Part shown: positions 27,120 to 35,315 of the stretch, piece after piece
Numbering within the stretch: position 1 is the stretch's first letter
Layout of the letters: every line of letters starts with the position of its first letter
Assembly (NCBI GenBank): GCA_947503625.1
Contig: CANNEK010000001.1
Coordinates: 924,152 to 988,151 of the forward strand
DNA: 64,000 nucleotides
Direction of reading: 5' to 3'
Origin: an uncultured Kordiimonas sp.
GTDB lineage: Bacteria > Pseudomonadota > Alphaproteobacteria > Sphingomonadales > Kordiimonadaceae
Translations under genes and position numbers: made by a program
The notes under the pieces: generated by a model
Seen by the model: only the letters and a program-made list of their open reading frames with translations
Database searches by the model: none
What the model was told of the DNA's origin: nothing

Positions 27120-28018
27120 TATTCTTGCCCCCTTTCGGCATCAATGGCTTCTTTGGTCAGCATCCAGCTCGTTACGTTTTTCCGATCATCGTCCAGCGGT
27201 GGCGGTGTTAGAAACGTGGGATAGTTCGCTTTCATTTCACTCAGAAGCGGCTCCGGAATATCGTCGGCCGTATTGACACGAGCACCAATGGTCGCGGTGA
27301 ACATGATGCCTATACGGTCACCCATTTTCATCCATGGCAACCAGTCTGCAACCCTCGTCCAGCTGAAGCTAAGCTGGGACAACTTCATATTTTCGCGGTC
27401 CAGAACTTCATCTTCATACGCATAATCGTTAAACATCTCCATCGCGTGGTAGGTGCCTCCGATATAATCCTGATAGTCGCCGCCAAGGGGGTTTTTGTAG
27501 AATAGCGGTACGTTGAAAGAGCTGAAAACGCGGCCATTTTTGAACATGCCGTTAAAAGTGATCGGTGTGCCGTCCTTACGATACACATGCATGGGCTCGC
27601 GCATGTTGACCGGGTCGTTGGCCACATGCACTACTTTGACCGTTTCTCCCGTCCAGGGGTTTTCCCATGTATCAAGCACTTCGTTCGTTTCAGGGTCCAG
27701 ATACAGCATGACTTCGCGGCTAACGCTGCGGAAGCCTTTGCCGCGCTCAGGGTCATGATAGTCTTTGCACTGGCGCACATTGACGCCAACAAGCTTGAAC
27801 AGAATACGGTCTCGTTCTCCCTCAACGCGGGAGAACATGTTGCCCTGAAAATACCCGAAAGTCGGGTCGCCCTCAGCGCGCGAACAAATGAACTTGCGCT
27901 GCACCTCAAGCGCATCTTCCGGGTTGTTGATATCAAGCTGGTCCTGCGCTGTTGCAGGCGCGCCGACATACAAGGCGCTTGCCGCAAGAACTGCTGCAGA
28001 AAACACGATAGTCTTCAT
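27119..28018 (-). CDS. Exported DUF1838-family protein, copy A
   Basis: A 299-residue paralogue of the next gene, with a signal peptide (cleavage near ATA, about residue 24). Shared blocks are FRSVSREVMLYLDPETNEVLDTW, ENPWTGETVKVVHVANDPVN, KNPLGGDYQDYIGGTYHAME and ADWLPWMKMGDRIG, each also present in copy B. The start follows AAAGGGGG. The biochemical role is unknown; two conserved WxxWMKM-type aromatic blocks suggest a ligand-binding periplasmic fold. Tandem duplicates with a one-base overlap imply equal dosage, perhaps a heterodimer (inference). Confidence 0.88.
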   Translation of the reverse strand: MKTIVFSAAVLAASALYVGAPATAQDQLDINNPEDALEVQRKFICSRAEGDPTFGYFQGNMFSRVEGERDRILFKLVGVNVRQCKDYHDPERGKGFRSVSREVMLYLDPETNEVLDTWENPWTGETVKVVHVANDPVNMREPMHVYRKDGTPITFNGMFKNGRVFSSFNVPLFYKNPLGGDYQDYIGGTYHAMEMFNDYAYEDEVLDRENMKLSQLSFSWTRVADWLPWMKMGDRIGIMFTATIGARVNTADDIPEPLLSEMKANYPTFLTPPPLDDDRKNVTSWMLTKEAIDAERGQE

Positions 28019-28125
28019 GGTTACCCCCTTTTTAAATTAGTCTTGTTTCGGATAGTCCTGATCCGGGTGACCTCTCCAAAACTTTAGCGGCCTGATTTCG
28101 ACCATTGAGACCGCAGAACGCTGGA

Positions 28126-29001
28126 TCACATCTCAGGGCGTGCTTCATCGCGCGGTGTGATCGCACAATTCACCAGCATCCATCTCAGATTATAGCCAAT
28201 GCGCTCAGCGCTTGGTTCGGTAAACGTGTAGGGATGTGAAACCCTGGAGCCGTCCGGCATGGTTTCGGAAGCATAAAGCACCAATGAATTGCGATTGAAA
28301 TTGCCATTGTCTTCATTGAGCACATGCCAGGTGATAGACTGCAATGTGATCGTCAACTGGCGCTTTTCTTCGTCCCGTGTGGTGAAGGTATGCGAACCGC
28401 CTTTGTCATGCAGAATGATGTCATCGTAGCGTTCGAACGGAATATCACGCCCGCCGCTTACACCGGGCAGGTCAGCATAGCAATGAAACTCGCGCGCGCG
28501 CTCATACCAGAATGGTTCATCAATCGCCGCGGTCTGCACCCACACCTCATTGTGAGAAACCTGCATGCCGGTGAAACCAATGCCTGCGCACCCGGAACCA
28601 TTGAGCGCACCGTCGAAATGTTCAGCGCGGCGACGGAAATTGATTTCGCAGTCTGTATGCTCAATCTCTGCGGTCAGTTCCAGTGCCGACGGGCCGGGTA
28701 CAAGGGACAAGCGGTATTCAACAGCTTTACCAGCCACATCACCCTTCATGGCAAACTGATGATCTTCGCCTGACCGCTCGATACGGAAGGTTTGGTTGCC
28801 ATGTCTGGCATCCTCGGCAACGCTGCGCCGCGCATCGAAAAGCGCCTGATTGGCAGTACTATATATGCCCGGCAGCATCTCTGACAGAACCAGCAGGTTA
28901 CGCTCGCCCGGTGTTGAGTCCTGCCCCTGCGCCCAAGCGCCATGTGCCGAACCAACAAGTAGCCCGGAGACAATCATTGTGGTGATCGTAGAAATTTTCA
29001 C
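28126..29001 (-). CDS. Exported protein resembling the CpcT/CpeT fold
   Basis: A 291-residue exported protein. I start at GTG 29001, preceded by GAGGGGG, giving signal peptide MKISTITTMIVSGLLVGSAH and cleavage near AWA. The mature part begins LLVLSEMLPGIYSTANQAL, close in pattern to the G-x-Y/F-S/D-N-x-x-Q opening of CpcT/CpeT bilin lyases, and has the CEINFRRRAEHFDGAL...C region and a final beta strand expected there. No phycobiliprotein genes are present, so it would be one of the many non-photosynthetic relatives of unknown function. It lies between the amidohydrolase and the DUF1838 pair in the same direction. Confidence 0.55.
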   Translation of the reverse strand: MKISTITTMIVSGLLVGSAHGAWAQGQDSTPGERNLLVLSEMLPGIYSTANQALFDARRSVAEDARHGNQTFRIERSGEDHQFAMKGDVAGKAVEYRLSLVPGPSALELTAEIEHTDCEINFRRRAEHFDGALNGSGCAGIGFTGMQVSHNEVWVQTAAIDEPFWYERAREFHCYADLPGVSGGRDIPFERYDDIILHDKGGSHTFTTRDEEKRQLTITLQSITWHVLNEDNGNFNRNSLVLYASETMPDGSRVSHPYTFTEPSAERIGYNLRWMLVNCAITPRDEARPEM

Positions 29002-29037
29002 GGTGTTCCCCCTCACGAATGTGGCGGGAAGCGCCGA

Positions 29038-30756
29038 TCACTGCTCTGCGGCAGCATCCTTCCAGCCGATCCAGCCAGGTCCGCGGAGCGCCTTGCCGGG
29101 GGTTGCCCCGGTGTGTTCGCCGTTCTTCAAGACCTGAACACCGTTGATTATTACATCATTTACGCCGGTCGAATATTGATGTGGATCATCGAATACCGAA
29201 TGATCCTGAATGGTTTCAGGGTCAAAGATCACGATGTCCGCATAATATCCTTCCTGCAGCCGTCCTCTCTGCCGAAGCTTCAGGTTTTCGGCTGGCAGCG
29301 ACGTCATCTTTCGAACGGCTTCTTCAATCGAGAGTATGCCGTCTTCGCGAACATATTTTGCAAACACGCGCGCGAAGTTACCGTACGCACGGGGGTGTGC
29401 ACCGCTACGGGTGAAAGGGTCTCTGGGCGCAAGCGCACCGGCATCAGAGCCAAAACTCACCCAGGGCTGCCGGATCTTTTTGGCAATGTTTTCCTCGGAC
29501 ATGATAAAATAAGCAGTACCCACCCGGCTGCCGTCCTCCACTACAAGATCCATGGCAGTTTCGATCGGCCCTTTGCCGCGCATGGCTGCCACTTCCGCCA
29601 GCGACTTGCCAGTCAGGGGCTTCAGAGCTTCGTTCCTGAAACCGATCAAGAGCAGTTTGTCCGGCCCGCCCGCTGCCAGATACAGGTTTTCCCAGTCTTG
29701 CGGCGTGGCAATTTCAACGATCAGTCGCTCGCGTGTATTTGGGTCTTCCAGACGTGCAGCCCACGCGTCGTAACCGCCTTCCTGCACCCATGGTGGCATC
29801 ATGGCATCAAGGCCTGTCGCCCCCGCCGTGTAGGTGTATATATCAGCCGTGATCTTCAACCCTTCGGCGCGCGCGGCTTCGATTTTCCCAATCACGCTGT
29901 CCATCTTGTGCCAGTTGTTCGTGCCAGCGGCTTTAAGATGATAAATCTCTGCCGGCGCATTGGTTGCACGGGCAATAGTGATCAATTCATCGACTGCTTC
30001 CTCGAATCTGTCACCTTCACTGCGCATGTGCGAGATGTACATGCCGTCATATTCAGACGCAGTTTGCATCAAGGCAATCAACTCTTCTGTGTCGGCGTAC
30101 GACGCCGGCGCATAGATTAGCGAAGACCCGATGCCGAGCGCACCTTCTTCCATCGCCTCGGCAACCAGTTCCTGCATGCGCGACAATTCAGCCGCGCTTG
30201 CCTTGCGGTCTTCGTAGCCCAGCACATGAATGCGTGCTGTCGTCGCGCCCATAAAAGAGGCGACGTTTGGCGAAACCCCTTTGGTTTCAAGATGCGTGAG
30301 ATAATCGCCGAGACTGGTCCAAGCCACATCGAACTGGAGATCCCCTTGCCTTTCTTTGACCAACTGGGCCATTTCAGCATTCAGCGGCCCCATTGACCGG
30401 CCTTCACCGAACACTTCTGTGGTAACCCCCTGTCGGATATCGCTTTCGCCCTTGCCGTCAACCAGCAGGGATTCTGTCGCCCAGCTGAGAACATTAATGA
30501 ACCCCGGCGCAACGGCTTTGCCCCCGGCATCGATGACCGTATCGGCTTGCGCTGTACTCAGATCACCGATGGCATGGATACGCTCCTTGATGATACCGAT
30601 GTCTGCTGTGCGGGGTTCATCGCCGCTGCCATCATAAAGAGTGCCATTTTCCACAATCAGATCATACCGTATCGTTGGTTCAACACCGATATAGGAATAG
30701 GCAATCAGGCTCATTACTGCGACACCGAGTACCGCCGCCCAAATGTACTTTTTCAT
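29038..30756 (-). CDS. Membrane-anchored amidohydrolase of the N-acyl-D-amino-acid deacylase family, HxH missing
   Basis: A 572-residue protein anchored by an N-terminal hydrophobic segment (residues 4-22), facing the periplasm. The amidohydrolase body is clear: VENGTLYDGSG, GKAVAPGFIN, the ISHMRSEGDRF strand with His, the YHLKAAG strand with His, FGSDAGA with the catalytic Asp, and the C-terminal GRLQEGYYADIVIFDP. However the usual PGFIDxHxH reads PGFINVLSW, so both metal-binding histidines (positions 90 and 92) are replaced by Leu and Trp. It may be a single-metal variant or have altered chemistry. It heads the leftward operon of exported proteins and diverges from ompW. Confidence 0.85.
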   Translation of the reverse strand: MKKYIWAAVLGVAVMSLIAYSYIGVEPTIRYDLIVENGTLYDGSGDEPRTADIGIIKERIHAIGDLSTAQADTVIDAGGKAVAPGFINVLSWATESLLVDGKGESDIRQGVTTEVFGEGRSMGPLNAEMAQLVKERQGDLQFDVAWTSLGDYLTHLETKGVSPNVASFMGATTARIHVLGYEDRKASAAELSRMQELVAEAMEEGALGIGSSLIYAPASYADTEELIALMQTASEYDGMYISHMRSEGDRFEEAVDELITIARATNAPAEIYHLKAAGTNNWHKMDSVIGKIEAARAEGLKITADIYTYTAGATGLDAMMPPWVQEGGYDAWAARLEDPNTRERLIVEIATPQDWENLYLAAGGPDKLLLIGFRNEALKPLTGKSLAEVAAMRGKGPIETAMDLVVEDGSRVGTAYFIMSEENIAKKIRQPWVSFGSDAGALAPRDPFTRSGAHPRAYGNFARVFAKYVREDGILSIEEAVRKMTSLPAENLKLRQRGRLQEGYYADIVIFDPETIQDHSVFDDPHQYSTGVNDVIINGVQVLKNGEHTGATPGKALRGPGWIGWKDAAAEQ

Positions 30757-30918
30757 CACAGAACCCCTTTATCACTCAATCAAGCAATGGGCGCTGTTGC
30801 ACCCGACCCTCAAACATCAGCATAATCATGCCATGCGAATGGAACAAGAAGCATCTAAATCTGCAAAAACTCCAGGAAATAGGACAAAATGTCGCATTCA
30901 AAATGCTGTGTAGATTTC

Positions 30919-30932
30919 TTGACTATTATCAA
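30919..30932. promoter_or_regulatory. Fnr-type operator upstream of ompW
   Basis: TTGACTATTATCAA fits the Fnr consensus TTGAT-N4-ATCAA with one change. It lies 57 bases before the ompW start, nearly the same distance as the hemN box from its start (60). OmpW in enteric bacteria is known to respond to oxygen through Fnr. Confidence 0.75.
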
Positions 30933-30989
30933 ACGAATTCTCGCCAACCTTCCCTACAACACACTCATCTCAAAGGATGAGGACGAAAC

Positions 30990-31604
30990 ATGAGAACTCT
31001 AAAAGGATTAGTCTGTGCGGCGGCACTCGCCTGCACATCAATGGCAGCAGGGGCACAGGATGGCCCGTGGCAAGTTCGGGTGCGCGCCATCAACGTGGCT
31101 CCGGAGGAAAGCAGCACTGTATCAATCGGCGGCGAGGCCCGCGTTGACAATACGGTCATGCCAGAACTCGACATCACCTATTTCTGGACCGATCACTTCT
31201 CTACAGAATTAATTCTTGCGACGTCGAAACATAATGTGAGCGCGCAGGGCACAGCACTGGGCGACCTGAGCCTTGGCGATGTCTGGGTACTCCCCCCTAC
31301 ACTGACCATGCAGTATCATTTCAACCCCGGTGGTTCCATGCGACCATATGTGGGCGCCGGTGTTAACTACACCATTTTCTATGGCGACGAACCAGGTGAC
31401 GTGAACTCAATCAAGTACGAAGACGGATTTGGCTTTGCCTTGCAGGCTGGCGCTGACTTTCAGATTAATGACGACTGGTTCTTCAATGTGGATGCCAAGC
31501 GGATTTGGCTGAACACAGATGTTGAAATCAACGGTGGTGGCGTTACCGCAGACGTTGACCTTAACCCTTGGGTATTCGGCATTGGTTTTGGCAAACGCTT
31601 CTAG
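30990..31604 (+). CDS. ompW: OmpW-family outer-membrane protein
   Basis: A 204-residue outer-membrane beta-barrel of the OmpW family: signal peptide ending MAAGA (about residue 22), then GPWQVRVRAINVAPEE, PELDITYFWTDHFSTELIL, LPPTLTMQYHFNPGGSMRPYVGAGVNYT and a final WVFGIGFGKRF with terminal Phe. OmpW forms an 8-stranded barrel with a hydrophobic channel for small nonpolar molecules. ATG 30990 follows AAGGATGAGGA. The Fnr-type box at 30919-30932 suggests induction at low oxygen, and a strong terminator follows, so it is monocistronic. Confidence 0.95.
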   Translation: MRTLKGLVCAAALACTSMAAGAQDGPWQVRVRAINVAPEESSTVSIGGEARVDNTVMPELDITYFWTDHFSTELILATSKHNVSAQGTALGDLSLGDVWVLPPTLTMQYHFNPGGSMRPYVGAGVNYTIFYGDEPGDVNSIKYEDGFGFALQAGADFQINDDWFFNVDAKRIWLNTDVEINGGGVTADVDLNPWVFGIGFGKRF

Positions 31605-31630
31605 GCGTTGCATCCAATCGTACTAATGAA

Positions 31631-31656
31631 AGACCCGGTCCCGCCGGGTCTTTTTT
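31631..31656 (+). terminator. Rho-independent terminator after ompW
   Basis: AGACCCGG (31631-31638) pairs with CCGGGTCT (31644-31651) around a 5-base loop, followed by a run of T. Confidence 0.9.
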
Positions 31657-31781
31657 CTTTTGGGGCAAAGAACAAGGTGCTTGTTACCGTCAGGTACCCG
31701 CCAGTCTTATCTCCAGACCACTAGCTGACAATCGGTGGTTTTTAAACTATAGTGCGTCGTTATCAGATTAGGGAGGGTCTT

Positions 31782-33812
31782 ATGAGTAGATACTTGCGTG
31801 CGGCAAGCGCCGTACTCTTTATGCTGGCAGTTGGGCTGCCAGCCACAATCGCGGATACAATCAAGCCTGAAATATATATGAACTGGGAGCGGGTGACGGG
31901 CAGCCAGCTTTCTCCAGATGGCAACCGGATTGCCTATGTCCGGTCACGCGTCGACGAGATGAACGACCGCTGGTCATCTGAAATCTGGCTGATGAATGCG
32001 GACGGCAGCAGGAACCGGTTTCTGGTAAAAGGTTCAGGCATGCGCTGGTCTCCAAGTGGCGACCGCATTGCCTACATCGCCGAAGCTGACGACAAAACCC
32101 GTCAGGTTTTTGTACGCTGGATGGATGATGAAGGGGCCATTAGCCAGATAACCCATGTGCAACAGGCGCCGCGCATGATCCGCTGGGCACCGGACGGCAG
32201 CAGTATTGCGTACCGCGCGCGGGTGCCATCCAAAAGCGACTGGTCAATCGAGATTGCCGCACCGCCCAAAGGGGCCAAATGGCAGAAAAATGCCACCGTG
32301 ATCGATACACTGCATTACCGCCAGGACCGTGTTGGTGCGATTTCAGGCCACGACCATCTGTTCATGGTGCCTGCTGAAGGCGGCACGGCCCGCCAGCTCA
32401 CCGAGGGCAAATGGCACACCGTCTCGCGGTTCTCCGGCATGGTCGGCAATGCCGCTTTTGCCTTCACGCCGGACGGCGCATCAATCATCTTTGACGGCAA
32501 TGGTCCCGCAGGCGACGTGGAAGAAACCAAATACAATTCTCAAATCCACAAACTGACAATCGCCACCGGTGAAATTACCCAACTCACCAAAGAGCCGGGT
32601 TATTGGTCTGATCCAGCGGTCAGCCCCGATGGCTCGACCATCGTCTACGCAGGCAAATCCGATGTCATAACCACATACGGCACGGATGAAGTACGGGCGA
32701 TCAACATCGACGGCACAAACGAGCGCATGATCAATAACGACCTGCCCGCAGGTGCCGGTGGTTTCATGTTCAGCCGCCGCAGCGACCGGGTGTATTTCTC
32801 GGTGCGCACGGAAGGCGATGCGCAGGTCATGCGGTTGCGCATGAACGGCAGGATGGAGGCGATCACAGAAGGCGTGCATCAGGTGTCTCTGGACAGCATG
32901 ACAGCTGCGGGCAAGTTTGTGGGCCGATACCGTGATCCGGACACAGACTTCAACCTTGTTGTCGGCGACGTTTCGGATGGTGACCTGACGCAGCTGACAG
33001 ACCTCAACGCCGACATCATGGCGGGTGTTGACGTTGGTGCGCTGGAAGAAATTTGGTACGACAGCAGCGATGATACACGCGTTCAGGGCTGGGTAATGAC
33101 CCCGCCTGACTTTGACGCCAGCAAGAAGTATCCGCTGCTCCTCTATATCCATGGTGGACCACACGGCATGTACGGCGTGAACTTCAACTTCATGTGGCAG
33201 GCCTTGGCTGCCAAGGGTTATGTGGTTGTCTATACAAATCCGCGCGGTTCTGTGGGCTATGGCTCCGATTTCGCCAATGCGATTGACAATCGCTATCCCG
33301 GCCGGCGCGATTTTGACGACCTGATGGCAGGTGTCGATACAGTTGTGTCCCGTGGTTACATCAACGAGAACGAGATGTATGTCGCAGGATGCTCTGGTGG
33401 CGGGGTTTTGACCACCTGGGTGGTCGGCAACACAGACCGTTTCGCAGGCGCTGCAGCCTTATGTCCGGTTATTAACTGGATCAGCTTTGCGGGTACAGCC
33501 GACATAATCGCGTGGGGCAACAAGCGCTTCCGCACGCCTTGGTGGGAAGATCCAAGTCTGTGGTTGAAGCACAGCCCGCTGATGCGCGCACCACACATCA
33601 AAACACCAACGCTCTTCATGACCGGCGACAAGGACTTGCGCACGCCGCTGGCTCAGGCTGAGGAGATGTACACGGCGCTGAAAGTGCTGGGCACGCCAAC
33701 CAAGCTGATTTCCATTCACGGGGAATATCACGGCACAACCAGCATTCCGTCCAACATGCTGAGAACCATTGCCATTCTCGACAAATGGTTCAAGGAATGG
33801 AAAAAAGAATAG
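31782..33812 (+). CDS. Exported S9-family prolyl oligopeptidase/acylaminoacyl peptidase
   Basis: A 676-residue serine peptidase. ATG 31782 follows GGGAGGG, giving a signal peptide ending near TIAD (residue 26); a longer in-frame start at 31752 is less likely. The N-terminal half is a beta-propeller with WD40-like/TolB blades (SPDGNRIAYVRSR, WSPSGDRIAYIAE, SPDGSTIVYAGKS). The C-terminal alpha/beta hydrolase domain has HGGPHGMYG, the nucleophile S538 in GCSGGG, the Asp in TGDKDLRTP and the His in HGEYHGTT. It probably degrades short peptides in the periplasm. It ends at a terminator shared with the convergent DUF2177 gene. Confidence 0.92.
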   Translation: MSRYLRAASAVLFMLAVGLPATIADTIKPEIYMNWERVTGSQLSPDGNRIAYVRSRVDEMNDRWSSEIWLMNADGSRNRFLVKGSGMRWSPSGDRIAYIAEADDKTRQVFVRWMDDEGAISQITHVQQAPRMIRWAPDGSSIAYRARVPSKSDWSIEIAAPPKGAKWQKNATVIDTLHYRQDRVGAISGHDHLFMVPAEGGTARQLTEGKWHTVSRFSGMVGNAAFAFTPDGASIIFDGNGPAGDVEETKYNSQIHKLTIATGEITQLTKEPGYWSDPAVSPDGSTIVYAGKSDVITTYGTDEVRAINIDGTNERMINNDLPAGAGGFMFSRRSDRVYFSVRTEGDAQVMRLRMNGRMEAITEGVHQVSLDSMTAAGKFVGRYRDPDTDFNLVVGDVSDGDLTQLTDLNADIMAGVDVGALEEIWYDSSDDTRVQGWVMTPPDFDASKKYPLLLYIHGGPHGMYGVNFNFMWQALAAKGYVVVYTNPRGSVGYGSDFANAIDNRYPGRRDFDDLMAGVDTVVSRGYINENEMYVAGCSGGGVLTTWVVGNTDRFAGAAALCPVINWISFAGTADIIAWGNKRFRTPWWEDPSLWLKHSPLMRAPHIKTPTLFMTGDKDLRTPLAQAEEMYTALKVLGTPTKLISIHGEYHGTTSIPSNMLRTIAILDKWFKEWKKE

Positions 33813-33836
33813 TAGGCTAATACGCAGCTTTTGACC

Positions 33837-33862
33837 GAAAAGGCGGCTCAGGCCGCCTTTTC
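33837..33862. terminator. Bidirectional terminator inside the end of the DUF2177 gene
   Basis: GAAAAGGCGGC (33837-33847) pairs perfectly with GCCGCCTTTTC (33852-33862) around TCAG. It serves the S9 peptidase gene on the + strand; on the - strand it also encodes the final residues EKAA and stop of the DUF2177 protein. Confidence 0.8.
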
Positions 33863-34276
33863 CATATGCCCGCCGTCAACTGTTCCGCGTGCACCGTAAA
33901 ACCCGGCAATCGCCATCACGCTGGTCACGGTCGCACCCCATGCCATATCAACAACTACAACAATGAAGGGCCAGCCCTGCAGAGTGGCATGGTTGGTCAG
34001 GTCATAGGTGCCATACGCCACCAGGCCCAGAAAGGCACCGTTGACAAGCGCTTTTTTCCAGCTGCCAACCTTGGCTGCCGGAACGCTCGCAAAATACACA
34101 ACGCCCGCAATATAGAGCGCGTAAAAGACCAGAGCCGATGCCCAGATGATTTGATCGCGCATGATGTAACCGAGGGTTTCCGCGTAAAAATCACTGGCGA
34201 CGACGGCGAGCCAGACACCATCCATAACCGCAAAAGCAAGTAGAGCAAAAATATAAGCACGGGCAAAGGGTCTCAT
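33848..34276 (-). CDS. DUF2177-family membrane protein
   Basis: A 142-residue inner-membrane protein with four hydrophobic segments (about residues 6-26, 44-63, 75-93 and 105-125). The pattern MDGVWLAVVASDFY near the start and AYGTYDLTNHATLQGW in the middle is characteristic of DUF2177. Function unknown. ATG 34276 follows AAGGAG. Its coding end doubles as the terminator stem for the convergent S9 peptidase. Confidence 0.88.
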   Translation of the reverse strand: MRPFARAYIFALLAFAVMDGVWLAVVASDFYAETLGYIMRDQIIWASALVFYALYIAGVVYFASVPAAKVGSWKKALVNGAFLGLVAYGTYDLTNHATLQGWPFIVVVVDMAWGATVTSVMAIAGFYGARGTVDGGHMEKAA

Positions 34277-34405
34277 TGAACATCTCCTTGTGATCTTTTA
34301 AACGGCAACAAGCGCCGCCCGGATCAATTTGTGACTTTGAATTCGCGCGGACACGCGCTAAAGAAGCGCCAGATTTTACCCGGTTTCAAACAGGCCCTGC
34401 ATATC

Positions 34406-35305
34406 ATGACAGATAAACACAAAACATACGCACTTGCCCTTCACGGCGGTGCTGGTGCACAAAAAGGCCGGGATTATTCTCGTGCCGAAACCCACCTTGC
34501 AGAGCTTGCAGATAAGGGCAATGCGATGCTGGCGGCGGGCGAAAGTGCCGTGGATGTAGTTGAACATATGGTGCGGGAAATGGAAGCATCAGGCCTATAT
34601 GTCGCCGGGCGGGGCTCGGCGGCCAATAGCGCCGGATATGTGGAACTGGATGCCGCGATCATGGACGGTACTGGCCGAAACGCCGGAGCAGTTGCCGCCA
34701 TCAGGGACGCGAAGCACCCAATCAGCGCTGCGCGTGCCTTGATGGACAAAACTCCCTACGTGATGCTGGCCGGTGACGGAGCAACCAAGTTTGCAGCCAA
34801 ACAAGGACTGGAAACAGTTGAAGACCCTGACGAGTATTACACGCTGCCGGACGGTACAACCGCCGAAGATATGGCAAGTGAAACTCTGGCCCATGGCACA
34901 GTCGGTGCGGTGGCGCTCGATACAGATGGCAGGCTTGCTGCCGCTACTTCCACCGGCGGTGTCTTCGGTAAACCTGAAGGTCGCCTCGGTGACACACCGA
35001 TAAACGGCGTCGGGAACTGGGCTGACAACGAAGTTGCCATCTCTTGCACCGGTGTCGGCGAATACTTCATCCTGTCGGGTGGTGCCAGCATGGTTGCAGG
35101 CGGTGTGAAACTGGCAGGCGACAGCCTCGAAAAAGCGGTATGGCGGCTTTTGGATGACGTCAAAAGCCTGAACGGTGACGGCGGCGTCATCGCGGTCAAC
35201 AAAGCAGGCGAAATTGTCATGGCTTACAATTCGGATGGCATGAAGCGCGCGAGTGTTTCAAGCAACACCCCCGCCAAGGCAACAACCTTCGAACCTTGTC
35301 GCTAA
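34406..35305 (+). CDS. Isoaspartyl peptidase / L-asparaginase (Ntn hydrolase)
   Basis: A 299-residue plant-type asparaginase precursor that would self-cleave before T165 in [10 protein letters not shown], the N-terminal nucleophile of the mature beta chain; [11 protein letters not shown] and [12 protein letters not shown] complete the active site. In cyanophycin degradation this enzyme class hydrolyses the beta-Asp-Arg dipeptide released by cyanophycinase. I start at ATG 34406 ([17 protein letters not shown]); the frame is open back to 34331 but without family resemblance, and the ribosome site before 34406 is weak. It converges on the cyanophycin synthetase operon 10 bases away, which supports that role. 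Confidence 0.92.
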   Translation: MTDKHKTYALALHGGAGAQKGRDYSRAETHLAELADKGNAMLAAGESAVDVVEHMVREMEASGLYVAGRGSAANSAGYVELDAAIMDGTGRNAGAVAAIRDAKHPISAARALMDKTPYVMLAGDGATKFAAKQGLETVEDPDEYYTLPDGTTAEDMASETLAHGTVGAVALDTDGRLAAATSTGGVFGKPEGRLGDTPINGVGNWADNEVAISCTGVGEYFILSGGASMVAGGVKLAGDSLEKAVWRLLDDVKSLNGDGGVIAVNKAGEIVMAYNSDGMKRASVSSNTPAKATTFEPCR

Positions 35306-35315
35306 GCCAAAGCTG

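Noticed and set aside
28126-29001. Phycobilisome-related bilin lyase function for the CpeT-like protein
   Set aside because: The protein is exported and the window has no phycobiliprotein or bilin synthesis genes, so only the fold resemblance is kept.
29113-30120. A 335-codon + strand frame opposite the amidohydrolase
   Set aside because: The amidohydrolase on the minus strand has family motifs throughout; the antisense frame is rich in His, Arg and Cys as shadows are and shows no domain.
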